From contig NZ_BTPU01000055.1 of the NCBI RefSeq assembly GCF_036985595.1, positions 1 to 64,000 of the forward strand: a stretch of DNA of 64,000 nucleotides, in the 5' to 3' direction. The position numbers and the translations under genes are program-made. The DNA comes from Vallitalea maricola (GTDB lineage: Bacteria; Bacillota; Clostridia; Lachnospirales; Vallitaleaceae). The notes under the pieces were generated by a model. The model did not search any database. It saw only the letters and a program-made list of their open reading frames with translations, and was not told where the DNA came from. Shown here piece after piece: positions 1 through 9,099 of this stretch. How positions within the stretch are numbered: position 1 is the stretch's first letter; every line of letters starts with the position of its first letter.

Positions 1-42
1 GCTTCAGCTGCAGAAGTTGCTAAAGAACTAATATTAAACTAA
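1..42 (+). CDS. 3' end of an upstream CDS (partial), possibly a corrinoid protein
   Basis: Frame 1 reads 13 residues (ASAAEVAKELILN) and a TAA stop at 40-42; the rest lies outside the window. The stop is 26 bases before the next start and the strand is the same, so the genes are probably co-transcribed. An Ala-rich helix ending in a hydrophobic stretch is how many small corrinoid-binding proteins (MtaC/MttC type) finish, and the next gene is an MtaA-like methyltransferase, so a corrinoid protein is a fair guess. The fragment is too short to prove it. Confidence 0.4.
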   Translation, partial: ASAAEVAKELILN

Positions 43-68
43 AACTTAAGAGAGGTTAGGGTGTTAAT

Positions 69-1421
69 ATGACAGGAAAAGAGCGTGTACTTAATATATT
101 AGAACATCAATCCACAGATAAAATACCTTGGGTTCCGTTTGTTGGCGTTCATGCAGGTTCAATAAAAGGTTATACTGCAGAAGAAGTATTAAAAGACGGT
201 AATAAATTATATGAATCATTAATGGAAGCTCATAAATTATACCAACCAGATGGTATTCCTGTAATTTTTGATCTACAAGTAGAAGCTGAAATACTTGGAT
301 GTGAACTTGTATGGTCTGATGATTGTCCACCATCTGTAAAAACACATCCTTGTGAAGAAGAAGCAAAAATTCCATGTAAATGTAAACTTCCAACAAAAGA
401 AAGCGGTAGAATTCCTCTTATTCTTGATGTAATGAATAGAATGAAGGAATCAGTTGGTGATACTACTGCATTATATGGTTTGATATGTGGTCCTTTTACA
501 CTAGCATCACATTTAAGAGGAAACAATCTCTTTATGGATATGATATTGGATGAGAACTATGTAAAACAGTTAATGGAATATTGTACAGAAGTTTCACTAA
601 AAATGATAGATTTCTATACTGAAGCCGGCATGGATATAATAGCTGTGGTTGACCCACTAGTTTCTCAAATATCACCTGAACATTTTACTACTTTATGTCA
701 TGATTCATTTAGTACCATCTTTGATTATATAGAAGTAAAGAATACCAAATCTTCTTTCTTTGTATGTGGTAATGCTACTAGACAAATTGAAGTAATGTGT
801 AAAACTAGTCCAGATTCAATATCTATAGATGAAAATGTTGATATAAAATCAGCAAAAGAAATAACAGATAAGTATAACATAACTATTGGCGGTAATATTC
901 CATTAACAACATTGATGTTACATGGAACTCAACAGGATAATATGAAATATGTTGTTAAAATGATAGATACATTGACACATGATAACTTAATTATCTCTCC
1001 TGGTTGTGATATGCCATATGCTGTACCTACTGAAAATATAATAGCCATAGGTCAAACTATTAAAGATACTGATGCAATTCGTGAAATGGTTAAGAACTAT
1101 GAATCAAAAGATGAGGATATAAATGTTGAGATACCTGATTACAAGAATCTAGAAAAACCATTTGTAGAAGTATTTACTCTTGACTCTGCATCATGTGCAG
1201 CTTGTACTTACATGATGGATGCTGCTAATGTAGCTAAAGAACATTTTGGCGATAAAATAGATTTAATTGAATATAAATTCACAGAAAAAATCAATATAGC
1301 TAGATGTAAGAAAATGGGAGTTACCAATTTACCTTGTATATATATTAATGGTGAACTTAAATGGTCTTCCATTATACCTAGCAAAGAAGAATTATTCAGT
1401 GTTATAGAATCATATCTGTAG
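69..1421 (+). CDS. MtaA/uroporphyrinogen-decarboxylase-family corrinoid methyltransferase with C-terminal thioredoxin-like domain
   Basis: The first ~350 residues have the URO-D TIM-barrel fold signature of MtaA/MtbA/CmuA-type methylcobamide methyltransferases, which move a methyl group from a corrinoid protein to an acceptor thiol. Visible motifs are VCGN around Cys233 and SPGCDMPYAVPTEN around Cys313, the two Zn-ligand cysteine positions of the family. The usual His two residues before the first Cys is Phe231 here, so the canonical HxC...C set is incomplete. Residues ~369-450 form an extra thioredoxin/glutaredoxin-like domain with a C376-A-A-C379 motif. The start has an AGAGAGG ribosome site just upstream. 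The next two genes (RACo-like activator, CobW GTPase) support a corrinoid role. The methyl donor and acceptor are not known. Confidence 0.82.
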   Translation: MTGKERVLNILEHQSTDKIPWVPFVGVHAGSIKGYTAEEVLKDGNKLYESLMEAHKLYQPDGIPVIFDLQVEAEILGCELVWSDDCPPSVKTHPCEEEAKIPCKCKLPTKESGRIPLILDVMNRMKESVGDTTALYGLICGPFTLASHLRGNNLFMDMILDENYVKQLMEYCTEVSLKMIDFYTEAGMDIIAVVDPLVSQISPEHFTTLCHDSFSTIFDYIEVKNTKSSFFVCGNATRQIEVMCKTSPDSISIDENVDIKSAKEITDKYNITIGGNIPLTTLMLHGTQQDNMKYVVKMIDTLTHDNLIISPGCDMPYAVPTENIIAIGQTIKDTDAIREMVKNYESKDEDINVEIPDYKNLEKPFVEVFTLDSASCAACTYMMDAANVAKEHFGDKIDLIEYKFTEKINIARCKKMGVTNLPCIYINGELKWSSIIPSKEELFSVIESYL

Positions 1422-1429
1422 AATTCCTT

Positions 1430-1484
1430 GAGAGTTAAAATATAAAGAGTTATAATGTATAATTATAATCGTATTTTAACTCTC
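1430..1484 (+). terminator. Intergenic 13-bp hairpin between the methyltransferase and activator genes
   Basis: Arms 1430-1442 and 1472-1484 (GAGAGTTAAAATA and its exact complement) enclose a 29-base AT loop. No T-run follows, so it may be a processing or mRNA-stability hairpin rather than an efficient terminator. It lies in the 101-base gap before the activator gene. Confidence 0.5.
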
Positions 1485-1522
1485 TAACTTTATGTCTAAT
1501 CGCTTATGGAGGTGATTATTGA

Positions 1523-3862
1523 ATGGAAATTGAATTCAGTAAAATATTGAATAAAAAAGAAGTACTTAATACTATGCAGTGCTATGAGGATAGTACTAAT
1601 TATAGTGAATACTGCAAAATATATGAAGAAGTAGTTGATAATTCCGTTAAGAACATTACACCAAAAGGATACTATATCATAACAGATAACGATAATTATA
1701 TTGACAATAATTGTGAACAAGTGATTTTTTGTTTAGTTACTCTAGGTAGTTTTATTGATGAAGAGATAAAACGTTATTTTGATAACAATGATTATCTAAA
1801 AGGTATGATGTTGAATACTATAGGTGACCAAATGTTATTTGACATAAGTAATTCTCTATTCAAATTACTGCAAAAAGAGCAAAGTGACAATGGTATCAAT
1901 CTGACATCAAGAATAGAACCTGGCTCTAGTGAATCAAGTATCAAATTCCAAAAGACTATACTGGATATGATTAATGAAAAAGAATCCACTGACATTACTA
2001 TAACATCAGGATATATGTTCTCTCCTACTAAGACTTTATCTTACTATTATGGAGCCTCAGCAAATATACCTCCTACTACAGTAGACCACGATTGTAGTAA
2101 ATGCAGTAATTTGACCTGCCCTTTCAGAAAATATAATTTAATAATAAAACAAGGAACAAAGTCACATAGATATCAAGTGAAAAAAGGTGAAAATCTTTTA
2201 AACGTAATTAGACATTATAACTTCCCTATTGAAGCATATTGTGGTGGTAAAAAAGTATGTGGTAAATGTAAAGTAAAACTTTTAAAAGGTAATATAGAAT
2301 TATCAGATGAAGAAAGAAGATTCCTTACAGATAGTGAGATTGAGGAAGGAATAATTCTATCTTGTTTCCATAGTATTGATAATGATATAACTATAGAATT
2401 AAAAGAAGAAGCTGCTACATCAAAAATACAGACTGACTATAAAATTGGTAATATCAAAAACCCAAAATATAAATTACTTAAAATTGATGGGATAATAGAA
2501 AGCCCAGATAATAATAAGAGTGCCATAGAACTAATTAATGAGAAGTTAGTGGCAAATTATAAATATTCTCTAAATGCAGTGAAAGGACTATCTAATATAG
2601 ATAATCTAAAAAAAGATATCTATCTGTTATCTAAAAACAATAAAGAAATACTTAAAGCTGCTGATAATGAAATTACTGCATATGGTGTAGGTATTGATAT
2701 TGGTACTACTACTATTGTAATTACACTTATAGACCTACTGAAAAATAAAGAAATAGGTATCTATAAAAATGTTAATCCTCAAAAGGCTTATGGCGCAGAT
2801 GTAATAAGCAGGATTAATTACGCTATAAAAGATAATCAAAACATTCAGACCGAATTGATATGTAATGAAATCAGTTCTGGCATAAAAGCTATTGTTGATA
2901 AATATGAATTAAATGAAAAAGATATACTGGAAATTACTATAAGTGGAAATACGACCATGCAGTATCTGTTGACTGGTATAAACCCTTATAAATTATCCAT
3001 AAGTCCTTTTACAACAATGGACTTATCTCTTAATGAATATTTGTACAGTCAACTATTCGGAGATAATCTGCTTGATTGTACTGTTACTCTATTACCTGGA
3101 GTTTCCGCTTACATTGGCTCTGATATAACTGCAGGTTTTTATTATAGTGATCTTATCAACCAAGAAGGAAACATTCTTTTTATTGATATAGGTACCAATG
3201 GAGAAATAGCATTGAAGACAAAGGATGATTCTATTATCTGTGCTGCAACTGCAGCAGGACCTGCTTTTGAAGGTGCTAATATTAAATGTGGTATGGGAAG
3301 TATTGATGGAGCCATATGCAATATTAGCTTGGTTGATGATAAATTCAAATATGATGTTATTGGTAACAGTACTCCAAAAGGTATCTGTGGTTCAGCCCTT
3401 GTAGATATAACTGCCCAGTTGCTTGATACTGATGTAATAGATAATACAGGAAAACTAAATATTGATGAAGTTATACTATACCAAGATAAGCAAACTGAAA
3501 TAGGATTATATCAAGAAGATATCAGACAGCTCCAACTTGCCAAATCTGCTATTTCAGCAGGAATAAGTGTATTGATAGATGAAGCTTCTATATCCTTTGA
3601 TGATGTTGATAAAGTTTTTCTAGCTGGAGGCTTTGGCAGCAATCTTAATATTGCTAATGCTATAACAATAGGACTACTTCAAAAAGAATTAAAAGATAAA
3701 GTTGAAATTCTCGGTAATAGTTCATTAGGTGGTTGTGTCAAGTATCTCCTAGATGATAACAGTTCCAATAATTTTGATGAAATAAAATCAAAATGTAAAT
3801 ATATCGAATTGTCAACTAATATGAAATTCAACGAAGAATATATTATGAACATGTATTTCTGA
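1523..3862 (+). CDS. RACo-type reductive activator of corrinoid proteins, with extra N-terminal domain
   Basis: 779 residues in three parts. Residues ~1-200 resemble the activation domain of B12-dependent methionine synthase, including the stretch ITSGYMFSPTKTLSYYYGAS, and end in a Cys cluster CSKCSNLTCPF. Residues ~206-290 are a plant-type 2Fe-2S ferredoxin domain with Cys240, Cys246 and Cys249 and a fourth Cys in ILSCFH. From ~387 there is a RACo/ASKHA ATPase domain with GIDIGTTT, FIDIGTNGE and FLAGGFGSN. Such proteins use ATP and an electron from the Fe-S centre to return inactive Co(II) corrinoid to Co(I). Typical RACo proteins lack the first ~200 residues, so this is a longer architecture. 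The start has a GGAGGTGA ribosome site. It probably serves the adjacent methyltransferase. Confidence 0.85.
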   Translation: MEIEFSKILNKKEVLNTMQCYEDSTNYSEYCKIYEEVVDNSVKNITPKGYYIITDNDNYIDNNCEQVIFCLVTLGSFIDEEIKRYFDNNDYLKGMMLNTIGDQMLFDISNSLFKLLQKEQSDNGINLTSRIEPGSSESSIKFQKTILDMINEKESTDITITSGYMFSPTKTLSYYYGASANIPPTTVDHDCSKCSNLTCPFRKYNLIIKQGTKSHRYQVKKGENLLNVIRHYNFPIEAYCGGKKVCGKCKVKLLKGNIELSDEERRFLTDSEIEEGIILSCFHSIDNDITIELKEEAATSKIQTDYKIGNIKNPKYKLLKIDGIIESPDNNKSAIELINEKLVANYKYSLNAVKGLSNIDNLKKDIYLLSKNNKEILKAADNEITAYGVGIDIGTTTIVITLIDLLKNKEIGIYKNVNPQKAYGADVISRINYAIKDNQNIQTELICNEISSGIKAIVDKYELNEKDILEITISGNTTMQYLLTGINPYKLSISPFTTMDLSLNEYLYSQLFGDNLLDCTVTLLPGVSAYIGSDITAGFYYSDLINQEGNILFIDIGTNGEIALKTKDDSIICAATAAGPAFEGANIKCGMGSIDGAICNISLVDDKFKYDVIGNSTPKGICGSALVDITAQLLDTDVIDNTGKLNIDEVILYQDKQTEIGLYQEDIRQLQLAKSAISAGISVLIDEASISFDDVDKVFLAGGFGSNLNIANAITIGLLQKELKDKVEILGNSSLGGCVKYLLDDNSSNNFDEIKSKCKYIELSTNMKFNEEYIMNMYF

Positions 3863-3899
3863 TATAACAATTACTTTTATATTATAAAGGATGATTTTC

Positions 3900-4823
3900 A
3901 TGACAAAAATATATCTCATTACAGGATTTTTAGGTTCTGGTAAAACAAGTTTTCTGCAAAATGTTTTAGATTCCGAAGAAGCTAAATCAGGTGTTTTAAT
4001 GAATGAATTCGGTTCTATTAGTATAGACAGCTCTGTAGTAAGCAGAAAAGATATGGATATGATAGAGCTTACTAACGGTTCTATTTTTTGTAGTTGCCTA
4101 AAAGATAATTTTATAGAAAGTCTTCGAGCTCTTTTAGAAAAAAAACTGGACAATATCTATATTGAAAGCTCTGGGTTAGCGGATCCTGCCAATATGTTAG
4201 CTATAATTGACCTATTAAAAAAACAATGTAGTAATGATTTTTCCTATGAAGGAGCTATTTGCATAGTAGATGGCTTGCATTTCATGAAAGAAATAGATAT
4301 GATGGTCAGCGTAGAAAATCAAATCAAACATAGTAAAATCATTTTAATTAATAAAATGGACTTGATAAATACTGAAAGAGCTGCTGAAATAAAAAATAGG
4401 ATACGTTCAATTAATGACCAAGCTTCAATCTATGAAATAACTCATGGTAAAATTGATTTTGAATTACTGAAATTTTCATCTGTCATTAATAATCAAATTG
4501 GTGAAACTTCAAATACAACTGAAAACAAACCTAAGACCATAATAATAAAGTTGAAAGATAACAATATAGAACTTGAAGCAATAATCAAAGTTCTTAATAC
4601 TCTAAAAGAATTCTGTTACCGTATTAAAGGATTTGTAACTGTTAAAGATATTACGTATAAGATTGATACGGTAAATGAAAAATTAGATGTTATTCAATAT
4701 GAATCAAAGGGGTTAGTTGACCAGACATTAGTGTTCATATCAAAAATTGGTGTTGGTATTGTTTCTAAAATACTGAAATCTACTAAAGAAACTCTGAAAG
4801 ATAAGATTGAAATTATTTCTTAA
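3900..4823 (+). CDS. CobW/P47K-family GTPase (COG0523)
   Basis: The protein opens with MTKIYLITGFLGSGKTSF, a Walker A loop typical of CobW/G3E GTPases, followed by a Cys motif FCSCL (family CxCC-like metal site), ESSGLADP (switch region) and NKMDL (guanine specificity). I start at ATG 3900 because the in-frame ATG at 3891 directly abuts the AAAGG ribosome site, whereas 3900 is correctly spaced. Family members deliver metals or assist cofactor insertion, and CobW itself is linked to cobalamin. The 37-base gap to the RACo-like gene suggests a shared role in handling the corrinoid protein, by inference. Confidence 0.82.
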   Translation: MTKIYLITGFLGSGKTSFLQNVLDSEEAKSGVLMNEFGSISIDSSVVSRKDMDMIELTNGSIFCSCLKDNFIESLRALLEKKLDNIYIESSGLADPANMLAIIDLLKKQCSNDFSYEGAICIVDGLHFMKEIDMMVSVENQIKHSKIILINKMDLINTERAAEIKNRIRSINDQASIYEITHGKIDFELLKFSSVINNQIGETSNTTENKPKTIIIKLKDNNIELEAIIKVLNTLKEFCYRIKGFVTVKDITYKIDTVNEKLDVIQYESKGLVDQTLVFISKIGVGIVSKILKSTKETLKDKIEIIS

Positions 4824-4824
4824 C

Positions 4825-4853
4825 AATAGGTGTTCCATCAAGGAACGCCTATT
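4825..4853 (+). terminator. Hairpin terminator after the CobW-like gene
   Basis: Arms AATAGGTGTTCC (4825-4836) and GGAACGCCTATT (4842-4853) pair with one wobble around a 5-base loop and are followed by an AT-rich stretch. It ends the corrinoid gene set. Confidence 0.75.
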
Positions 4854-4942
4854 ATTAATTGTAATCTTATGTATAAGAATATCACTTTTTTATAATATAT
4901 GTATCGATGTAGGTCAATTATAAAGAAACTGAAAACAATTAA

Positions 4943-4983
4943 TAAATAAGGACGTCACTTTATAGGAACGTCCTCTTATTTAT
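4943..4983. terminator. Hairpin terminator at the end of the dapF-dapL operon
   Basis: TAAATAAGGACGT (4943-4955) pairs with the complementary arm near 4968-4982, with a 2-base bulge. T-rich stretches lie on both sides, so it can act in both directions between the convergent CobW-like gene and dapL. Confidence 0.65.
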
Positions 4984-5048
4984 AAATTTTTATAATTAAT
5001 AGCAAGAATTATTATTTCAATTACACATTTAATTTAATTCAATTCTAA

Positions 5049-6284
5049 TCAAAAAACAAATTCTACATCAGATAACCTACTGTATATTTCATCAATTACT
5101 TTCTTCTCTTCTTTCTCTGTATCTGCTATAAATGTAACAGAGAATCTTACAAATGCTCCTGCATCATCCCATGGTACAGTCGATATTAATCTTTCTCTTA
5201 TTAAGAATTGCGAAAAATCTTCGGCACATTCAAAAGCAATTCCACCTTTTACACCTTTAGGAATCTCAACATATAAATAGAAAGAACCACTTGGTTTTTT
5301 TGCATTGAACCCAATCTTATTAAGAACTTCAACAAGCATGTTGTGTCTTCTTGAATACTTCGCTGCAGTCTTTTCAGTAATCTCTGGATGTTCAAGAGCA
5401 TAGATACCAGCTTTTTGGATAGCTTTGAATTGTCCGGAATCATTATTATCCTTTACAGCCGCAAAAGCACTCACTATTTTTTCATTACCTGCTACAAAAG
5501 CAATTCTCCAACCAGTCATATTATAAGCTTTAGATAGTGAATGAATTTCTATTCCTACCTCTTTAGCTCCATCTACACTTAAGAAACTTAATGGTTTGTT
5601 TCCATCAAATGTCAAAGCCGCATATGCTGCGTCATGTACAACAATCAAATCATTTTCTTTTGCAAACTTAATAACTTCTTTAAAAAATTCCTCAGTTGCA
5701 ATTGCTCCTGTTGGATTATTTGGATAGTTTAAATATAGTAGCTTAGCCCTTTTTAATATATCCTTAGGTATGGAATTTAAATCAGGTAAGAAGTTGTTTT
5801 CTTGAAGCAGACTTAGATTGAAAACTTCTCCACCAAGCCATTTTGTCATAGTTCCCATTATTGGGTAACCAGGTACAGTCATCAAAGTAACATCTCCCGG
5901 ATTGATAAATGCCTGAGCCATCATAGCAAGTGCTGGTTTTGAACCTATGGCATGATTAACCTCTGTCTCACAGTTGATATCTTTTACTTGATAAACATCT
6001 TCTAAGTACTTTGCAGCGGCTGATTTGAATTCTGGAACTCCATTATCAGCATAATTTCTATTTTCCCACTTGGATGCTTCTTCTGACAATACCTTAACAA
6101 CACCTTGGTCTGCCATTGAATCCGGTTCACCAACACCCATATCAATGATTTCCATATCTGGATGTTCGCTTATTGCAGCAGCTTTAGCTCTTTTTATTTT
6201 TTCAAATTTGTATATTACAGTACTCTTTCCAAATTGATTTCCACCTATTCTGTCTGCTATTAATTCTTGTATATAAGTCTCCAT
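5049..6284 (-). CDS. dapL: LL-diaminopimelate aminotransferase
   Basis: A 411-residue class I PLP aminotransferase of the DapL2 type. It converts tetrahydrodipicolinate plus glutamate to LL-diaminopimelate in one step, bypassing the succinyl/acetyl DapCDE route to lysine and peptidoglycan. The opening (GGNQFGKSTVIYKFEKIKRA, then DMGVGEPD) is characteristic. LNYPNNPTGA and the PLP-lysine motif SLSKAYNMTGWR are present. A strong GGGAGG ribosome site precedes the start. It lies 29 bases after dapF, so the two steps around LL-DAP are co-transcribed. Confidence 0.93.
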   Translation of the reverse strand: METYIQELIADRIGGNQFGKSTVIYKFEKIKRAKAAAISEHPDMEIIDMGVGEPDSMADQGVVKVLSEEASKWENRNYADNGVPEFKSAAAKYLEDVYQVKDINCETEVNHAIGSKPALAMMAQAFINPGDVTLMTVPGYPIMGTMTKWLGGEVFNLSLLQENNFLPDLNSIPKDILKRAKLLYLNYPNNPTGAIATEEFFKEVIKFAKENDLIVVHDAAYAALTFDGNKPLSFLSVDGAKEVGIEIHSLSKAYNMTGWRIAFVAGNEKIVSAFAAVKDNNDSGQFKAIQKAGIYALEHPEITEKTAAKYSRRHNMLVEVLNKIGFNAKKPSGSFYLYVEIPKGVKGGIAFECAEDFSQFLIRERLISTVPWDDAGAFVRFSVTFIADTEKEEKKVIDEIYSRLSDVEFVF

Positions 6285-6313
6285 TTAGTTTTCCTCCCGT
6301 TTAATTACTATTA

Positions 6314-7147
6314 CTATAATAACCATTCTCCTTCAAATGTAGTTACTGCTTCACCTGACATATAGATATGATTACTCTCTTTATCCCATTCTATTAATAA
6401 ATCTCCACCTATTAATTTAACAACAGCTTTTCTATCAGTTAAATTATTAAGTACTGATGCTACTAGAGTAGCACAAGCTCCAGTTCCACATGCTAAAGTT
6501 TCTCCAGACCCTCTCTCCCATACACGCATCTTAATAGTTTTATTGTCTATTATTTGTGCAAATTCCACATTTACTTTCTTAGGGAATTTTTCATCTATTT
6601 CAACTAACTTACCTATATCCTCTACTTCAAAAGTATCTGTATCATCAACATAAGTTATAGCATGAGGATTACCCATGGAAACACAAGTAAATTCAAATGT
6701 TTTACCATTAACATCTATCTCTTCCCCAATTACAGGATATTTATCACTAATTACAGGAATATCTTCAGCCTTTAATATTGGTTCTCCCATATCAACTTTT
6801 GCATATGTGACCTTTTCATCAACAACTGTCATATCTAGTATCTTGATACCAGCTAGTGTTTCAATTGTTATACTAGTCTTTTCTGTCATCTTATTATCAT
6901 AAACATACTTTCCTACACATCTGATAGCATTTCCACACATCTCAGCTTCTGAACCATCTGCATTAAACATTCTCATTCTAAAATCAGCTTTGTCTGAAGG
7001 CAATATAAGTACTATTCCATCAGAACCTACTCCAAAATGTCTATTGCTCATTTTAATGGATAGTTCAGTAGGATTATCTACTTCTACTTGGAAACCATTA
7101 ATGTAAATATAGTCATTTCCACAACCATGCATTTTAGTAAATTTCAT
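6314..7147 (-). CDS. dapF: Diaminopimelate epimerase
   Basis: A 277-residue cofactor-independent epimerase interconverting LL- and meso-diaminopimelate. Both catalytic cysteine motifs are visible: EMCGNAIRC in the N-terminal half and ETLACGTGACA in the C-terminal half. The N-terminus MKFTKMHGCGNDYIYIN is typical, as is the length. First gene of the dapF-dapL pair, with an AGGTG-type ribosome site. Confidence 0.95.
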   Translation of the reverse strand: MKFTKMHGCGNDYIYINGFQVEVDNPTELSIKMSNRHFGVGSDGIVLILPSDKADFRMRMFNADGSEAEMCGNAIRCVGKYVYDNKMTEKTSITIETLAGIKILDMTVVDEKVTYAKVDMGEPILKAEDIPVISDKYPVIGEEIDVNGKTFEFTCVSMGNPHAITYVDDTDTFEVEDIGKLVEIDEKFPKKVNVEFAQIIDNKTIKMRVWERGSGETLACGTGACATLVASVLNNLTDRKAVVKLIGGDLLIEWDKESNHIYMSGEAVTTFEGEWLL

Positions 7148-7379
7148 ATTAACACCTCGCTATAATTTATTTTGATTTCTTAATATATTTCGCTTTCATA
7201 AAAATAGTGGTTCTAATTACAAATACTATTTTATTATAGCATAAATAATTTTATAAAATCAAGGCTAAATAAGGATTAAATTACTGTACAACTATCTTAT
7301 GCATTAATAATAGAATAATATTCCCCTAAAAATGTAATACTCTTATAAAAGGTTAAAAATTATCATGAGGAGGAATTAT

Positions 7380-7901
7380 ATGGATAGGATAGTTGGCAAA
7401 AAAGCTCCTTGCTTTGAAATGGCAACAGCCCTAGGTGATGGAAGTGACTTTGGTAAAGCAAAGCTGGAAGATTATAAAGGTAAATGGTTAGTATTATTTT
7501 TTTACCCCTTAGACTTTACATTTGTTTGTCCTACTGAAATTACAGGTTATAGTAAGAAAATAGAAGAGTTCAAGAAACTTGGAGCAGAAGTTTTAGGTGT
7601 AAGTGTGGATAGCGAACACTCTCACAAAGCTTGGATAAATGGTGATCTTGGTAAAATTAATTTTCCTATAGCTTCTGATATGACAAAATCAGTTTCAAGG
7701 GACTATGGTGTATTACTTGAAGATGAAGGGATAGCCTTAAGAGGATTATTCATTATTGATACAGAAGGTGTGGTAAAATATAGCGTTATACATGATCTTA
7801 ATGTAGGACGTTCTGTAGATGAAACCCTACGGGTTTTGCAAGCTTTACAAGCAGGTGGTCTATGTCCAGTTGATTGGGCTCCTGGAGAAGATATGTTGTA
7901 A
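7380..7901 (+). CDS. 2-Cys peroxiredoxin (AhpC/Prx type)
   Basis: A 173-residue thiol peroxidase that reduces H2O2 and organic hydroperoxides in the cytoplasm. The peroxidatic Cys50 lies in DFTFVCPTEI and the resolving Cys162 in GGLCPVDW. The in-frame ATG at 7365 overlaps the GAGGAGG ribosome site, so ATG 7380, 6 bases after that site, is the likely start. Monocistronic, with its own terminator. No reductase (AhpF-like) lies beside it, so the electron donor is unknown. Confidence 0.9.
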   Translation: MDRIVGKKAPCFEMATALGDGSDFGKAKLEDYKGKWLVLFFYPLDFTFVCPTEITGYSKKIEEFKKLGAEVLGVSVDSEHSHKAWINGDLGKINFPIASDMTKSVSRDYGVLLEDEGIALRGLFIIDTEGVVKYSVIHDLNVGRSVDETLRVLQALQAGGLCPVDWAPGEDML

Positions 7902-7908
7902 ATGTACT

Positions 7909-7987
7909 ATAGACTTTGTTTATCAATTAACCCAAGTCCATGGACAGCTTAGTCCAGGTCTTTATATCTAAACAAAGTCTATTTTTC
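7909..7987 (+). terminator. Terminator after peroxiredoxin
   Basis: Perfect 14-bp arms ATAGACTTTGTTTA (7909-7922) and TAAACAAAGTCTAT (7969-7982), then TTTTT. The 46-base loop holds a second small palindrome (GTCCATGGAC). Confidence 0.8.
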
Positions 7988-8033
7988 TAAAAGCTATATA
8001 TAAGATATTGAACAATATTGGATTAATTCTTAT

Positions 8034-8735
8034 TTAATCTCCTGGTGCTACATCCAATATGTTACTTTCTGGAACATTTACATAATTAGGAGGTACTGTT
8101 CCGCTTAAGATTCTATCTACTAGAGTTACCTGTTGACATACTGTTACTTTTTCAGATGCAAGAGGAACAACAACCTGCATAGTGGTTTCTATATTAAGCC
8201 ATACTCTATGATTTATTTGATTTATCCCTGTTGATCTAAATTCCCTATCATAATTTATAGTGGCTGTACCAAAAGGAAGTATTTCTACCTCTATATTAGG
8301 ACCTGTATTTGCAAATATATTAGACCCTATGAGATTACCAGATGGTATCGGTATAGTTTCATCTGTATATTTATCCACTTCTTCAGATATCTTATTGATA
8401 ACATCAGCACATATTTCATTTATGGTTATAGTATCAACACTACAAGATACTATCTCCCCTTCTTCATTATAGAAATACGTAACTAACTCATCCGTATTTA
8501 TCTGTTTCTCTTCTAATGTTTTTCTAACTGCATCATTTATGGACTGTGTAGCTATTGTTTTGATTTTCAACTGTGACATAGCTACTACAATAGGTAATAT
8601 CTGTTTATCTAAATATGTATATACAAAAATAAAACTAAGACTTATTACTGCTATAAGTATACATATATATGCACCAAAACGTTTTTTCTTACTTCTACTC
8701 TTTCTCGGTTTTCTGCCTTTTATATTCCTTCTCAT
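8034..8735 (-). CDS. yunB: Sporulation protein YunB
   Basis: A 233-residue protein with a basic N-terminus, one membrane segment (residues ~23-45) and an extracytoplasmic domain. The stretch LPIVVAMSQLKIKTIATQSI, the GSNIFANTGPNIEVEILPFG region and the ending around RILSGTVPPNYVNV match the YunB family, made in the mother cell under sigma-E in Bacillus and needed for normal spores. The biochemical role is not established. It is monocistronic and divergent from the PBP gene. Confidence 0.82.
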   Translation of the reverse strand: MRRNIKGRKPRKSRSKKKRFGAYICILIAVISLSFIFVYTYLDKQILPIVVAMSQLKIKTIATQSINDAVRKTLEEKQINTDELVTYFYNEEGEIVSCSVDTITINEICADVINKISEEVDKYTDETIPIPSGNLIGSNIFANTGPNIEVEILPFGTATINYDREFRSTGINQINHRVWLNIETTMQVVVPLASEKVTVCQQVTLVDRILSGTVPPNYVNVPESNILDVAPGD

Positions 8736-9099
8736 ATCTCCTCCTATGTCTATTGTTACATTAACAGCATTTCTTAATCCTTACATAAAGTATATGATAA
8801 GCAATAATATTTTGTGTATGTCTACCCATATAAGTTGAACTTATTCAAATGGGTGTATAGATGTCTAAGCTCAATATAATGCAATTTGATATACAGGAAA
8901 TTTATGTTAATAATATTTCAAGAAAGCTATTGTTAATCCCTATAACCATATTTAATAAAGCCTTTGCAGAATAATTACAAACACAATACAATTTATGAAT
9001 AATCTGTTAATAAATATTAAATTTATGCCAAAATATATATTTTGCTTTCTATATCTAGTTATATTTGATATAATATCATCTGTATGAAGGAGGAAAATT
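8736..9099. other. Divergent intergenic region between yunB and the PBP gene
   Basis: 364 bases with no credible ORF. It holds an exact 15-base palindrome at 8830-8844 (ATAAGTT-G-AACTTAT) flanked by TACCCAT and ATGGGTGTA, which extend it imperfectly. It could be an operator or a hairpin. An extended -10 box for the PBP gene lies at its right end. Confidence 0.4.
9046..9074 (+). promoter_or_regulatory. Possible extended -10 promoter for the first PBP gene
   Basis: TGATATAAT at 9066-9074 is a good extended -10. The hexamer 17 bases upstream (TTTCTA at 9046) is a poor -35. The GAAGGAGG ribosome site follows at ~9086. Confidence 0.35.

Noticed and set aside
6675..6902. ORFs opposite dapF and similar opposite-strand frames across valS, carB and the PBP genes
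   Set aside because: They lie fully inside well-supported genes on the other strand, lack ribosome sites and have Ser/Ile-rich shadow composition.
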